DNA of 64,000 nt from Dehalococcoidales bacterium (lineage in GTDB: Bacteria > Chloroflexota > Dehalococcoidia > Dehalococcoidales > UBA5760): contig JAQUQE010000002.1 in assembly GCA_028716225.1 (NCBI GenBank), positions 62,001 to 126,000 of the forward strand. Direction: 5' to 3'. This document shows positions 1-7,015 of the stretch, piece after piece. The notes under the pieces are model-generated. The model had not been told where the DNA came from, did not search any database, and was given only the letters and a program-made list of their open reading frames with translations. Within the stretch, counting starts at the first letter, position 1; each line of letters opens with the position of its first letter. The position numbers and the translations under genes are program-made.

Positions 1-411
1 GCCCCCATGCTGCCCGAGGACGGCGGCAAGGCAGCGGCACGCGCCTCTTTTGACTGGGGCGATGTTACCGACCAGAGTTCGCCGGTGACCTACTCCCTTC
101 AGGTCGCCAGCGACGAAGCCTTCAGCGCAATTGTAATCGAGGTGAGCGGGCTTACCGCTTCCGAGTACACCCTGCCGGAAGGGACCGAGCTGCCCAAGAC
201 CAACGAGGGCTCCCCCTACTACTGGCGGGTCAGGGCCACCGACGCCGCCTCCAACGTCGGCGACTGGTCGGCACCGGACTCCTTCCACGTCGGCGGATTT
301 TCCTTCCCCGGCGGAGGCAGCTGGCTGATACACCTGTGGTGGGGGCTAGGTGCCACCGGCGCCGGTTTCCTGGGCTACTACCTGGGTAAGCGGAGGGCCT
401 ACTACTACTAA
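1..411 (+). CDS. C-terminal part of an anchored surface protein (5' end outside window)
   Basis: The reading frame is open from the first base, so this is the end of a longer gene. The 136 visible residues form one fibronectin-III-like unit (motifs FDWGDVTDQS, YYWRVRATDA, GDWSAPDSFHVGG). A Gly-rich linker, a hydrophobic segment starting SWLIHLWWGLG and a basic tail ending KRRAYYY follow. That tail suggests a membrane-anchored, outward-facing protein. The sequence is nearly identical to the C-terminus of the next gene (599-2002), so the two are tandem paralogs. An internal ATG at 7 is not the true start, because homology with the paralog continues upstream of it. Function unknown; a cell-surface structural or binding role is inferred. 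Confidence 0.8.
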   Translation, partial: APMLPEDGGKAAARASFDWGDVTDQSSPVTYSLQVASDEAFSAIVIEVSGLTASEYTLPEGTELPKTNEGSPYYWRVRATDAASNVGDWSAPDSFHVGGFSFPGGGSWLIHLWWGLGATGAGFLGYYLGKRRAYYY

Positions 412-510
412 TTTGGGGGGGGAACCTCTCCCCCTTAGTCCCCCTCTCCTTATCCAAGGAGAGGGGGAAATAGTCTCTTAATGAAGGGGCTGACGCCCCT
501 TCAAACTACC
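412..510. repeat. Dispersed palindromic repeat, two hairpin modules
   Basis: Module A is a C-rich/G-rich inverted repeat (CCCCCTCTCCTT against AAGGAGAGGGGG). Module B is the hairpin AAGGGGCTGACGCCCCTT. The same two modules recur in most intergenic spaces of the first 23 kb. It lies directly after a stop codon, so it could also act as a transcript 3' end. Confidence 0.8.
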
Positions 511-598
511 CTTACTTATGTTACAGAATTACGCCGGCTCAAATCAAAGCCGGAAAAAGATACGACAAACAGGAAACTAGAGGGAGTTATGTGCTAAG

Positions 599-2002
599 GT
601 GAAGATTACTAAAATCTTTCCAGTGCTGGCGGCGGCAGGTGTCCTGGCATTGCTGATAGCAGCCGTACCGGCCGGCCCAGCCCTGGCGGCTAACTCAATC
701 AGCCTTGACCCGGAGCAGGGTCAGATCGGTGACCGCATCGATATCGATAGTACAGGATGGCCGCCATCCTACCCTTGGGTGGACGTGTATTTTACCTCTG
801 AGGAAGCCTCCCCGAATGACCGCCTCGACGACGATATTCGGGTATACCATAAGGTCGGAGACAGTATTGAAACCGATTCTGATGGTAGTCTCAGCAGCAG
901 CTTCGAGGTGCCCGCCAGGCTCGCCGACGGTGACGACGATGAAGATGTCGTCGGCGGTACCTACTACGTCTGCGTTACTCTGCAAAATTCAAAACAGATC
1001 AAGGCGGTCGCCGAGTTCACCATAACCGCAGGGCAGATTACCATCAGTCCTAAGAGCGGCAAGGTAGGCACCGAGGTGGATATCGACGGCGAGGACTTCG
1101 CCGCAGAGGAAGGTATTACGATATACTACGACGGCGACGAGCTGGACGGCGATTATATCGCCGGGGGCGATGATGAAACCGACAACAGCGGCGAATTCAC
1201 CGCCACCATTATCATCCCTCCCGGTACCGCCGGTAAGCACACCATTCTGGTCACCGACGAGTCGATCTCCAACGCCGAAGCCGAGTTCACCGTCGACCCG
1301 TCCCTTGAGGTCAGCCCGACCCACGCGCTACCCGGCGACGCGGCCGAGGTGAGCGGGACCGGATTCGACAGCGATGAAAATGTCACCATCACCATTGACG
1401 GCGAGGAGATAGCCACCGAGGAGACGGACAGTGAGGGCAGCTTTACCACCACCTTCACGGTGCCCGAGCTGGACGAGGGAGTCTATGATATCGAGGCGGA
1501 CGACGGCAGCAACACCGTCGAGCTGGAGTTCACCGTTGATAGCGGTACGGCGCCGCTCTCTATCGATTCGATAAAACCGGCCGTACCGGCGCCACTACTG
1601 CCCGCAGACGGCGGCAAGGCAGCGGCGAGAGCTAAATTCGACTGGGGCGATGTTACCGACCAGAGTCTGCCGGTGACCTACTCCCTTCAGGTCGCCAGCG
1701 ACGCAGCCTTCAACACAATCGTAATCGAGGTCAGCGGGCTTACCGCCTCCGAGTACACCCTCCCGGAAGGATCCTCGCTCCCTAAAACCAGCGAGGGATC
1801 CCCCTACTACTGGCGGGTCAGGGCCACCGATGCCGCCGCCAACGTCGGCGACTGGTCGGCGGCGAAATCATTCCACGTAGGCGGATTTTCCCTGCCCGGC
1901 GCGGGCGGCAGCTGGCTGATACACCTGTGGTGGGGACTGGGTACTACCGGCGTTGCATTCCTCGGCTTCCGCCTGGGTAAACGGCGGGGTTACTACTACT
2001 AA
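599..2002 (+). CDS. Secreted, membrane-anchored protein with IPT-like and FnIII-like repeats
   Basis: 467 residues with a GTG start. Residues 1-31 are a signal peptide (basic MKITK, hydrophobic core, AxA site before NSIS). Three similar beta-sandwich units follow at about 32-143, 145-232 and 233-314. Each begins with the pattern S/T-x-x-P-x-x-G and a V-x-I-x-G-x-F/W motif, as in IPT/TIG or similar Ig-like folds. A fibronectin-III-like unit (about 330-430) and a single hydrophobic segment with a KRRGYYY tail complete it. The C-terminal 130 residues are nearly identical to those encoded at 1-411, at DNA level as well. This points to recent duplication or gene conversion. No catalytic motif is visible; a surface adhesion or envelope role is inferred. 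Confidence 0.85.
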   Translation: MKITKIFPVLAAAGVLALLIAAVPAGPALAANSISLDPEQGQIGDRIDIDSTGWPPSYPWVDVYFTSEEASPNDRLDDDIRVYHKVGDSIETDSDGSLSSSFEVPARLADGDDDEDVVGGTYYVCVTLQNSKQIKAVAEFTITAGQITISPKSGKVGTEVDIDGEDFAAEEGITIYYDGDELDGDYIAGGDDETDNSGEFTATIIIPPGTAGKHTILVTDESISNAEAEFTVDPSLEVSPTHALPGDAAEVSGTGFDSDENVTITIDGEEIATEETDSEGSFTTTFTVPELDEGVYDIEADDGSNTVELEFTVDSGTAPLSIDSIKPAVPAPLLPADGGKAAARAKFDWGDVTDQSLPVTYSLQVASDAAFNTIVIEVSGLTASEYTLPEGSSLPKTSEGSPYYWRVRATDAAANVGDWSAAKSFHVGGFSLPGAGGSWLIHLWWGLGTTGVAFLGFRLGKRRGYYY

Positions 2003-2120
2003 TAAAATAGGGGAACCTCTCCCCCTTAGCCCCCCTCCTTGAGTAAGGAGAGGGGGATATTTTTTATAGCAAAGAAGAGGGGCTGGCGCCCCTCTTAAAC
2101 ACCCCTCTTTTAGATCTTCG
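2003..2120. repeat. Dispersed palindromic repeat
   Basis: Same modules as at 412-510: module A (CCCCCTCCTT / AAGGAGAGGGGG), then a variant of module B (AAGAGGGGCTGGCGCCCCTCTT). A further inverted piece with AGATCTTCGAGGGG follows. It fills the space between the convergent anchored-protein and hicB genes. Confidence 0.75.
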
Positions 2121-2175
2121 AGGGGTATCAGCCCGTCTTAGACATCCCTTACTTATGCTGTAGAACCACACTTAA

Positions 2176-2517
2176 TCAGCGGGACAGCTTGGTACTGATA
2201 AGGCGATTGAAGCTGACTCTAGCTTCCGCAGCCTGTATATGAAGACTCCTGTGCACATCCGGCGGTATACGAACGGTGAATTTACCCGAATAATCCCTCA
2301 GCGCCAGCGGTTGGGGAATAGCTTCGCCGCTGGACCGCATATCAGAGATAACCTCTCTCACCACCGTCCTTATTCCCCGCAGAGCTGCTTCTTGACCATC
2401 GGCCAACCAGCTCAAACTGGGGAACTCCGCGCACAAACCCACATATTCCCCGTCTTCTTCAGACCAGGTAACACGATAGGTGTAATGGTCTTTCTCGGTC
2501 ATTGCTTCCATTGCCAT
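2176..2517 (-). CDS. hicB: HicB-family antitoxin (apparently orphan)
   Basis: 113 residues. The N-terminal part is a partial RNase-H-like HicB fold (YTYRVTWSEEDGEYVGLCAE, then a helix with EVISDM). The C-terminal part is a short DNA-binding helix pair (GKFTVRIPPDVHRSLHIQAA, SFNRLISTKL), as in HicB proteins with an Arc-like ribbon-helix-helix end. HicB normally neutralises a HicA RNase toxin encoded next to it and represses the operon. No intact HicA is present. Only a 39-codon fragment lies upstream (2519-2638), ending 1 nt before this ATG. The gene may be a relic or may have been kept as a regulator. Confidence 0.8.
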   Translation of the reverse strand: MAMEAMTEKDHYTYRVTWSEEDGEYVGLCAEFPSLSWLADGQEAALRGIRTVVREVISDMRSSGEAIPQPLALRDYSGKFTVRIPPDVHRSLHIQAAEARVSFNRLISTKLSR

Positions 2518-2518
2518 T

Positions 2519-2638
2519 CTATTCTCCCAGCTTTTCTATGGCCCTCAGGACCTGCCTGACCTGGTACGCTTTTCCCATGCCATCATCGTCCTGGATGTTT
2601 ATTCTCGGGTCGCCCGGCCAGGGTGTTTTGGGATAGCA
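2519..2638 (-). pseudogene. Remnant of a gene upstream of hicB (C-terminal fragment)
   Basis: On the minus strand a frame stays open for 39 codons after a TGA (2639-2641). It ends with TAG 1 nt before the hicB start. The translation (DPRINIQDDDGMGK, AYQVRQVLRAIEKLGE) looks like real protein: a charged loop followed by an amphipathic C-terminal helix. It has no start codon. Position and spacing fit the last exon-like piece of a toxin gene that once preceded the antitoxin. I cannot assign it to HicA or another toxin family by eye. Confidence 0.4.
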
Positions 2639-2676
2639 TCATTAATGATACCATTAGTCAAGCCCACCGCACTGTC

Positions 2677-3225
2677 TTAGCCCCGGACCGCGCCGTTGCG
2701 GCTGAAGCTGCGTACCGCCTCGATGACCTCCATGATGGCGAACGGCTTGCGGATGACCAGGAAGGGCCCGTAGTCCATCGCCTTCTTCATCAGCTCGCCG
2801 TCGGCATAGGCGGTGATGATCGCCACCCCGGTATTGGGGTCCATCTCCCGAATACGCCGGAAGACCTCGCTGCCGTCAATCTCCGGCATCACCAGGTCCA
2901 GGAAAATCAAATCGAAGTGTTTGGCTGTTGCCAGCGCCAGTCCCTGACTGCTGCTGGCAACAGCCGTCACCCGGTAGCCGCACATCTCCAGGCTCTCCCT
3001 GAGCAGATCCCCGATCACCGGCTCGTCATCGATAACCAGGACCTCGACCGGCCGGCCTACCGAACGCTCCGACAGCCAGCGGTCGATCTGCTTTTTATTG
3101 AAGCGGAACCGCCGGCCCACCCGGATAGCGGGCAGGTCGCCGCTCCTCGCCTTGCGCAAAACCGTCTGGGGCTTTACCTTAAGATACTGTGCCAGTTCAC
3201 CGGTGGTAAGCAGTTCTTCTTCCAT
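2677..3225 (-). CDS. Excisionase-type HTH fused to a response-regulator receiver domain
   Basis: 182 residues. Residues 1-52 form a winged helix of the excisionase/HTH_17 family (LLTTGELAQYLKVKPQTVLR, then IRVGRRFRFNKKQIDRWL). Residues about 60-178 are a CheY-like receiver with the acidic pair D66/D67, phospho-acceptor D110 (IFLDLVMPEIDG), T138 and K160 (RKPF). The order is reversed from usual response regulators, where the receiver comes first. It probably binds DNA under phosphorylation control. No histidine kinase lies in the window. A perfect palindrome (3305-3320) sits about 80 nt upstream and could be its own operator. Confidence 0.85.
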   Translation of the reverse strand: MEEELLTTGELAQYLKVKPQTVLRKARSGDLPAIRVGRRFRFNKKQIDRWLSERSVGRPVEVLVIDDEPVIGDLLRESLEMCGYRVTAVASSSQGLALATAKHFDLIFLDLVMPEIDGSEVFRRIREMDPNTGVAIITAYADGELMKKAMDYGPFLVIRKPFAIMEVIEAVRSFSRNGAVRG

Positions 3226-3304
3226 TATTACCTCACCTTAACCCGCTTTTGGACGCTTTTATCATCTTATCAGTCCCGTCAGAAGCTTTGTCAATGATTT
3301 CGGC

Positions 3305-3320
3305 CTAAACGTTTGTTTAG
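3305..3320. promoter_or_regulatory. Perfect 16-bp palindrome, candidate operator
   Basis: CTAAAC-GTTT-GTTTAG upstream of the divergent-facing HTH-receiver gene. Symmetry and position suggest a dimeric repressor site, but no binding family is recognised. Confidence 0.35.
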
Positions 3321-3329
3321 ATTATTGAA

Positions 3330-3350
3330 AAGAGGGGCTGCGCCCCTCTT
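3330..3350. repeat. Isolated module-B hairpin of the dispersed repeat family
   Basis: AAGAGGGGC-TG-CGCCCCTCTT, followed by the recurring tail acacaccc. The surrounding space (3226-3527) also holds the 16-bp palindrome and the 92-bp inverted-repeat element. No gene is seen there. Confidence 0.6.
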
Positions 3351-3372
3351 ACACACCCCGTCTACTTACTAT

Positions 3373-3464
3373 GTAATGTAATATAAACTCCCCACTCTAT
3401 ATATTAGAGTAGGAGCGGTAACCGACATACCTTTATATATTGTAATAGTGGGGAAGTTCATTAC
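3373..3464. repeat. 92-bp AT-rich inverted-repeat element (MITE-like)
   Basis: The outer arms GTAATG/CATTAC and AACTCCCCACT/AGTGGGGAAGTT pair across about 90 bp, with an internal small hairpin CTCTATATATTAGAG. The size and terminal inverted repeats resemble a miniature transposable element or a long imperfect hairpin. No target duplication is obvious. Confidence 0.45.
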
Positions 3465-3527
3465 CTCTCCCAACCCGGTACAGCCACGCCAGCGGAGCAC
3501 CTTCCTAATATAATAATGTAGCGAAAA

Positions 3528-4928
3528 TTAATCGGCGGGCGGGCTGCCCTTCGCCCCCCGCGGGGAGTACTGCTCGGTTGCCTCGACCAGGAGCGCCAGG
3601 CTAATCAGAAAATCGTCGTGTCCCTCGGCCGGGTCGACATAGAAGTCCATGGTCCGGTTGGGGCGGTAGCGGCTCTTCGCCCTCTCCATCTCCAAGCAGA
3701 ACTCCCGGTACTCGGCGGAGCCGTCGGCGGTATAGACCTTGAGCCGTCCGGAGTTGATCGCCGCCAGCAGGTTGAAGCCGAGCCCGGACTTGGACTGAGC
3801 GGTGAATACGAAGGGGGATACCCTCGAGCCCAGTGCCTGCCTCAGGAAGGAGCTCACCGGCTGGCCGATGCCGGTAGCATCGACGACGATGCGTCGGCAG
3901 TGCCAGACGTTCTTGAGGATATCGACCAGCGATGAATAGAGCTCACTGTGCCTGCGGCCCGTCCAGCGGTAGTGCTCGACAACCCGCACCAGGGGCTGAC
4001 GGACAATCCCGTGGCACATCGAGAAGTCCAACTCACCGATGGTAAGTACGGTGGAGTCCCGCCGCAGCTGGAGCGCCCGCAAACGGGCGCCTTCCTCCTC
4101 CTCGGCCTCCCCGGCCAGGTCGATGCCGGCGACATAGATCCGGCCGGGAGCCGGCCGTCGCTGCCGGCTGTGGTTTCCGGCCAGTTGAGCCCGCTGCTGG
4201 GTGCTGAGATAACCACCGCCGCCGCGGATAGGCAGCAGGCGGTACTGGGTGAGAAAGTAGGGGTGGTCCTCGCCCAGTCGCCGCCGCTCGGCTTCGACAT
4301 AGGCGAGGTAGTCGGGATTGTGGCGGGCGACCTCCTGCCAGTCGTAGCGGAAGTGGCGCCGGATGCCGTCCCGCTTCTCCAGCTCGAGGTTGGTCTGCTT
4401 CACCTCCTCGAGCAGCGTGCTGTCGTCCCAGGTGGTGCCGTAGTGGACGGTGGTCACGTTGGCGGTAGCACCCATGGGGCGGAACTCCTTGTTGTACTTT
4501 TCTTTACTTACGTCCTGGGACTCGTCTATCTCGAGCAGGATGTGGGCGGTATTGCCCACCACGTTGGCCGACTCGTCCGCGGAGAGGAATACCGCCCGGG
4601 CGCTGCCCAGCCGGATGATATAGCCCAGCTCGGCGGCCCAGATGCCGGCAAATCCGGCGTCGTTGAGGCGGTCCTTGAGGCGCATCATCGAGATAACCGT
4701 CTGCGGCTTGAAGGATGGCGAGCACTTGACCAGGTTGGCCGGCCGCGCCATATAGAGGGTTAACAGGAGCAGCTCGAGCTGAGCGGAGAACTCGTTCTTG
4801 CCGCCCTGCCGGGAAATCTCGACGGAGAAGGTCAGCCCCCGCCGGCCCAGGATGCTGCTCAGCACCGCCAGCGCCACTTCACGCTGGTAGCTTCTCAGCC
4901 TGTTGATACCGGAAGCCGGCTCGGTCAC
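3528..4928 (-). CDS. Phage-type terminase large subunit
   Basis: 466 residues, the usual size for a two-domain packaging motor. The ATPase half has a Walker A-like loop S39-R-Q-G-G-K44 and a Walker B LLEID135-E136, with the coupling DESQD motif. The nuclease half shows the acidic triad typical of RNase-H-like terminase nucleases: D270 (VAGIDLAGE), D350 (RIVVDATGIG) and D438/D439 (GHDDFLISLAL). In phages it cuts concatemeric DNA and pumps it into the prohead. It lies 11 nt after a small-subunit-like gene on the same strand. No portal, protease, capsid or tail genes are nearby, so this is an isolated terminase cassette rather than a prophage. All catalytic residues look intact. Confidence 0.85.
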   Translation of the reverse strand: MTEPASGINRLRSYQREVALAVLSSILGRRGLTFSVEISRQGGKNEFSAQLELLLLTLYMARPANLVKCSPSFKPQTVISMMRLKDRLNDAGFAGIWAAELGYIIRLGSARAVFLSADESANVVGNTAHILLEIDESQDVSKEKYNKEFRPMGATANVTTVHYGTTWDDSTLLEEVKQTNLELEKRDGIRRHFRYDWQEVARHNPDYLAYVEAERRRLGEDHPYFLTQYRLLPIRGGGGYLSTQQRAQLAGNHSRQRRPAPGRIYVAGIDLAGEAEEEEGARLRALQLRRDSTVLTIGELDFSMCHGIVRQPLVRVVEHYRWTGRRHSELYSSLVDILKNVWHCRRIVVDATGIGQPVSSFLRQALGSRVSPFVFTAQSKSGLGFNLLAAINSGRLKVYTADGSAEYREFCLEMERAKSRYRPNRTMDFYVDPAEGHDDFLISLALLVEATEQYSPRGAKGSPPAD

Positions 4929-4939
4929 AACACCCTCCC

Positions 4940-5293
4940 CTAGTCCTTCAGGACAGTGCCGACGCCGATGCCGAGGGGCAGGGCGATGTCTTTCAGGACA
5001 TTGGCGATGGCCGCCTTCAGCCCCTGGCCGTCCTTCTTACCGATGTTCTGCTTCGTCCTGAGCAGCCGGGCCAGGATGGTCACCGCCTGCATAATCAGCC
5101 GGATATTTTCCGGGTCGGCGGCGACGACGGATTTTATCTTGACCCGGAGCAGGGCAATCTCCTCATCGATGCCCTCCACGGCGGTGGCCTGCTCGAGATC
5201 CTGCCGCTCCGTTTCGCTGAGGACGCGGGAATAGAAGCCGTGCTTGCGGGCATTCTGGTTGCCCCGGGGGGCGCCCCTCTTTCGCTTTTCCAT
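4940..5293 (-). CDS. Putative terminase small subunit-like protein
   Basis: 117 residues. The N-terminus has the basic signature RGAPRGNQNARKHGFYSR, common at the start of small proteins encoded beside terminase large subunits. A helical middle (ETERQDLEQA, EEIALLRVKIKSV) and a conserved-looking C-terminal helix follow. The family role would be DNA recognition for packaging, working with the large subunit encoded just downstream. Assignment rests on the N-terminal signature and on position; I could not confirm a helix-turn-helix. Confidence 0.55.
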   Translation of the reverse strand: MEKRKRGAPRGNQNARKHGFYSRVLSETERQDLEQATAVEGIDEEIALLRVKIKSVVAADPENIRLIMQAVTILARLLRTKQNIGKKDGQGLKAAIANVLKDIALPLGIGVGTVLKD

Positions 5294-5387
5294 GCCGCTA
5301 TCCGCTCCTTATTCCTGTTTAATGGGTTACCGACCATGATAGCACAAATGTTCTGTTACCGCCAGCGATCGATGTCATTAAAAATCT

Positions 5388-5480
5388 ACCTCACCCCCTT
5401 TATCCCCCTCTCCTTGAAAGGAAAGGGGGAATATACTTTTTTGTGAAGGGGCTGACGCCCCTTCAAACTACCCTCTAAAA
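5388..5480. repeat. Dispersed palindromic repeat
   Basis: Module A (TCCCCCTCTCCTT / AAGGAAAGGGGGA), then the module B hairpin AAGGGGCTGACGCCCCTT and the tail caaactaccct, as at 412-510. It ends just before the promoter of the first AbrB/RelE-like operon. Confidence 0.75.
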
Positions 5481-5518
5481 CGAATATTGCATCATTGTAA
5501 CGTTGGGGAAATACCCAC

Positions 5519-5547
5519 TTGACACAATACCCCAGCGGTGTTATGCT
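5519..5547 (+). promoter_or_regulatory. Promoter of TA operon 1
   Basis: -35 TTGACA (5519-5524), 17-bp spacer, -10 TATGCT (5542-5547). The antitoxin ATG lies 6 nt after the -10 box, so the mRNA is probably leaderless. The flanking text ggggaaatacccacttgacaca recurs at the promoter of TA operon 2. Confidence 0.75.
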
Positions 5548-5553
5548 GACAGC

Positions 5554-5835
5554 ATGGCTACCATAATAAGAGACGAGAACTTCATCAAGAGGGCCGACGG
5601 GGTCAAGCCGGATTCCAGAAGGCGGGTGAACTTGCCCAAATCCCTGGTAGACGAAGGCATAACCTATCATATCTATAGCAACAGCATGGGGCAGATCATC
5701 CTTGACCCGCAGGTCACCATTCCAGCCGCGGAGCTCTGGCTATTTCAAGATGCCGAGGCACTAGCATCGGTCAAGCGGGGGCTGACCGATGCCGCCAGGG
5801 GCAAGGTTTCTAAGGTTAATCTTGAGAACCTGTGA
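5554..5835 (+). CDS. AbrB/MazE-like antitoxin
   Basis: 93 residues from the ATG at 5554. An in-frame ATG at 5503 lies upstream of the -10 box and is unlikely to be used. The core PDSRRRVNLPKSL and YHIYSNSMGQIILDPQ resembles the swapped-hairpin AbrB/MazE DNA-binding fold. The C-terminal half (LFQDAEALASVKRGLTDAAR, VNLENL) looks like the toxin-wrapping tail common to Phd- and MazE-type antitoxins. The stop overlaps the next start (GTGA), so translation is coupled. It would neutralise the RelE-like toxin and autorepress the promoter. Confidence 0.75.
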   Translation: MATIIRDENFIKRADGVKPDSRRRVNLPKSLVDEGITYHIYSNSMGQIILDPQVTIPAAELWLFQDAEALASVKRGLTDAARGKVSKVNLENL

Positions 5836-6164
5836 GGCCGGCAACTTTGTTTGACCTGGAGTGGACGGACGAAGCCAGCCGGGTTTTTTCCTCGCTGAAG
5901 GGTGATCCGTCTCAAAAGACGCACTACAAAGCCGTCAGAAAAGCCATCAAGCTTCTCGCCCAAGACCCCCGCTACAAAAGCCTGCAAACCCACGAATTCA
6001 AAAGCCTCAGCGGGCCCAACGGAGAAAAGGTTTTTGAGGCCTATGCGGAACAAAACACGCCCAACGCCTACCGGTTGTTCTGGTACTACGGGCCGGACGA
6101 GTTAACTGCCGGGAGTAATCGTATCCCTAAAATCACTATCGTTGCGATAACCCCGCATCCTTGA
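5832..6164 (+). CDS. RelE/ParE-superfamily-like toxin
   Basis: 110 residues. The GTG start overlaps the antitoxin stop by 4 nt. A helical N-terminus (ASRVFSSLKGDPSQKTHYKA, VRKAIKLLAQDP) is followed by a beta-rich part (HEFKSLSG, KVFEAYAEQN, YRLFWYYGPD, ITIVAITPHP). The F-E-A-Y and Y-R-L-F-W strand pattern and the C-terminal I-x-x-I-x-P end match RelE-like mRNA interferases. Related enzymes cut mRNA in the ribosomal A site. The exact subfamily and catalytic residues cannot be fixed by eye. Confidence 0.65.
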   Translation: MRPATLFDLEWTDEASRVFSSLKGDPSQKTHYKAVRKAIKLLAQDPRYKSLQTHEFKSLSGPNGEKVFEAYAEQNTPNAYRLFWYYGPDELTAGSNRIPKITIVAITPHP

Positions 6165-6182
6165 CGGTGAATTAGTCCGACA

Positions 6183-6256
6183 GAGCCAGCACCATCTGTC
6201 GCTTGTCCTACCTTACCTCACTTTATCCCCCTCTCCTTGAAAGGAAAGGGGAAATA
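6183..6256. repeat. TA-operon downstream flank, copy A, with module A hairpin
   Basis: The segment gccagcaccatctgtcgc... tcctacct recurs at 6917-6950 after the second toxin gene. It is followed here by tatccccctctccttgaaag, the module A hairpin also seen at 5390-5430. So the two TA operons share both flanks. Confidence 0.65.
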
Positions 6257-6261
6257 CCCAC

Positions 6262-6290
6262 TTGACACAATACCGAAACGGCATTATGAT
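6262..6290 (+). promoter_or_regulatory. Promoter of TA operon 2
   Basis: -35 TTGACA (6262-6267), 17-bp spacer, -10 TATGAT (6285-6290). The -35 region and upstream 15 bp are the same as in TA operon 1. Here a 40-nt leader with TAGGAG precedes the ATG. Confidence 0.75.
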
Positions 6291-6334
6291 GATCTGGTAA
6301 GATAGTCGGAATATCGGATTTTAGGAGTCGGGAG

Positions 6335-6652
6335 ATGTCGGAACTGATCCAGATACGCAAGAAGGCGCAGCTAACGCTGCCGCACTCAATAAGAAGGGAA
6401 CTCGGCATCGAAGAGGGCGATTTTCTCGACGTCAGCGTCCAGAACGGTACCGCGGTGCTCAAGGTAAAGAAGCTGGTGGACAAAGAACAGGCGTGGTTCT
6501 GGACCCGGCGCTGGCAGCAGGGAGAAAAGGAGGCTGAGGAAGACATCGGCGCCGGATGTCTGCACAAATTCGACAGCGCCGGCGAAGCAGTGGACTTCCT
6601 TCACCGCAGGACCGGCGAAACATCAAGCAAAGCCTCCGGGAATACCGAATAA
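6335..6652 (+). CDS. AbrB-family antitoxin
   Basis: 105 residues. The first 48 form a clear SpoVT/AbrB swapped hairpin: IRKKAQLTLPHSIRRELGIE, EGDFLDVSVQNGTAVLKV. The acidic C-terminal part (EKEAEEDIGAG, FDSAGEAVDFL) would bind the toxin. A Shine-Dalgarno TAGGAG lies 10 nt upstream. The stop TAA overlaps the toxin ATG (TAATG). It is probably autoregulatory on the promoter at 6262. Confidence 0.8.
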   Translation: MSELIQIRKKAQLTLPHSIRRELGIEEGDFLDVSVQNGTAVLKVKKLVDKEQAWFWTRRWQQGEKEAEEDIGAGCLHKFDSAGEAVDFLHRRTGETSSKASGNTE

Positions 6653-6912
6653 TGCCTATCCGACTTACCGAGCGCTTTGTCCGGCAATACGGGGCACTGC
6701 CGCCAGCGATACGAAAAAAGGTGGACAAGGCGCTTCTCCAGCTCGATACCGACTTCCGTCACCCCGGGCTGCGCAGTCATCCGGTGGAGAGCGCCCCGGG
6801 GATTTTCGAAGCCTATGTCGACGGCAGGTATCGCATGACCTTCCAGAGACAGGGCAATACTTTCATCATGCGTAACGTCGACAACCACGACCAGTGCCTG
6901 AGGAATCCCTAG
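6652..6912 (+). CDS. RelE-like mRNA interferase toxin
   Basis: 86 residues from the ATG that overlaps the antitoxin stop. It has the typical RelE layout: two N-terminal helices (TERFVRQYGALPPAIRKKVD, ALLQLDTDF) and then strands with HPVESAPGIFEAYVDGRYRM and TFQRQGNTFIMRNVDNHD. The G-x-F-E-A-Y-V-x-G-R-Y-R-M stretch supplies the basic residues used for mRNA cutting in the family. Partner of the AbrB antitoxin directly upstream. It is distinct from, but shaped like, the toxin at 5832. Confidence 0.8.
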   Translation: MPIRLTERFVRQYGALPPAIRKKVDKALLQLDTDFRHPGLRSHPVESAPGIFEAYVDGRYRMTFQRQGNTFIMRNVDNHDQCLRNP

Positions 6913-6914
6913 CC

Positions 6915-6985
6915 CGCCGGCGCCAGCACCATCTGTCGTTTATCCTACCTCAACTACCTCACCTTCCTTTATCCCCCTCTACTTT
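6915..6985. repeat. TA-operon downstream flank, copy B
   Basis: cgccagcaccatctgtcgtt, then tcctacctcaactacctcacc and tatccccctct. This matches 6183-6240 in the same order and orientation, but the second arm of the hairpin is missing. Confidence 0.6.
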
Positions 6986-7015
6986 CTTTGCACCCGCCCC
7001 CCTATCCGTTATAGA

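Noticed and set aside
2239-2559. 106-codon plus-strand frame across hicB
   Set aside because: Shadow of the hicB coding strand; no ribosome site.
3948-4763. 271-codon plus-strand frame opposite the terminase large subunit
   Set aside because: The minus-strand gene has intact ATPase and nuclease motifs; the plus frame is a shadow with biased Val/Gly/Leu content.
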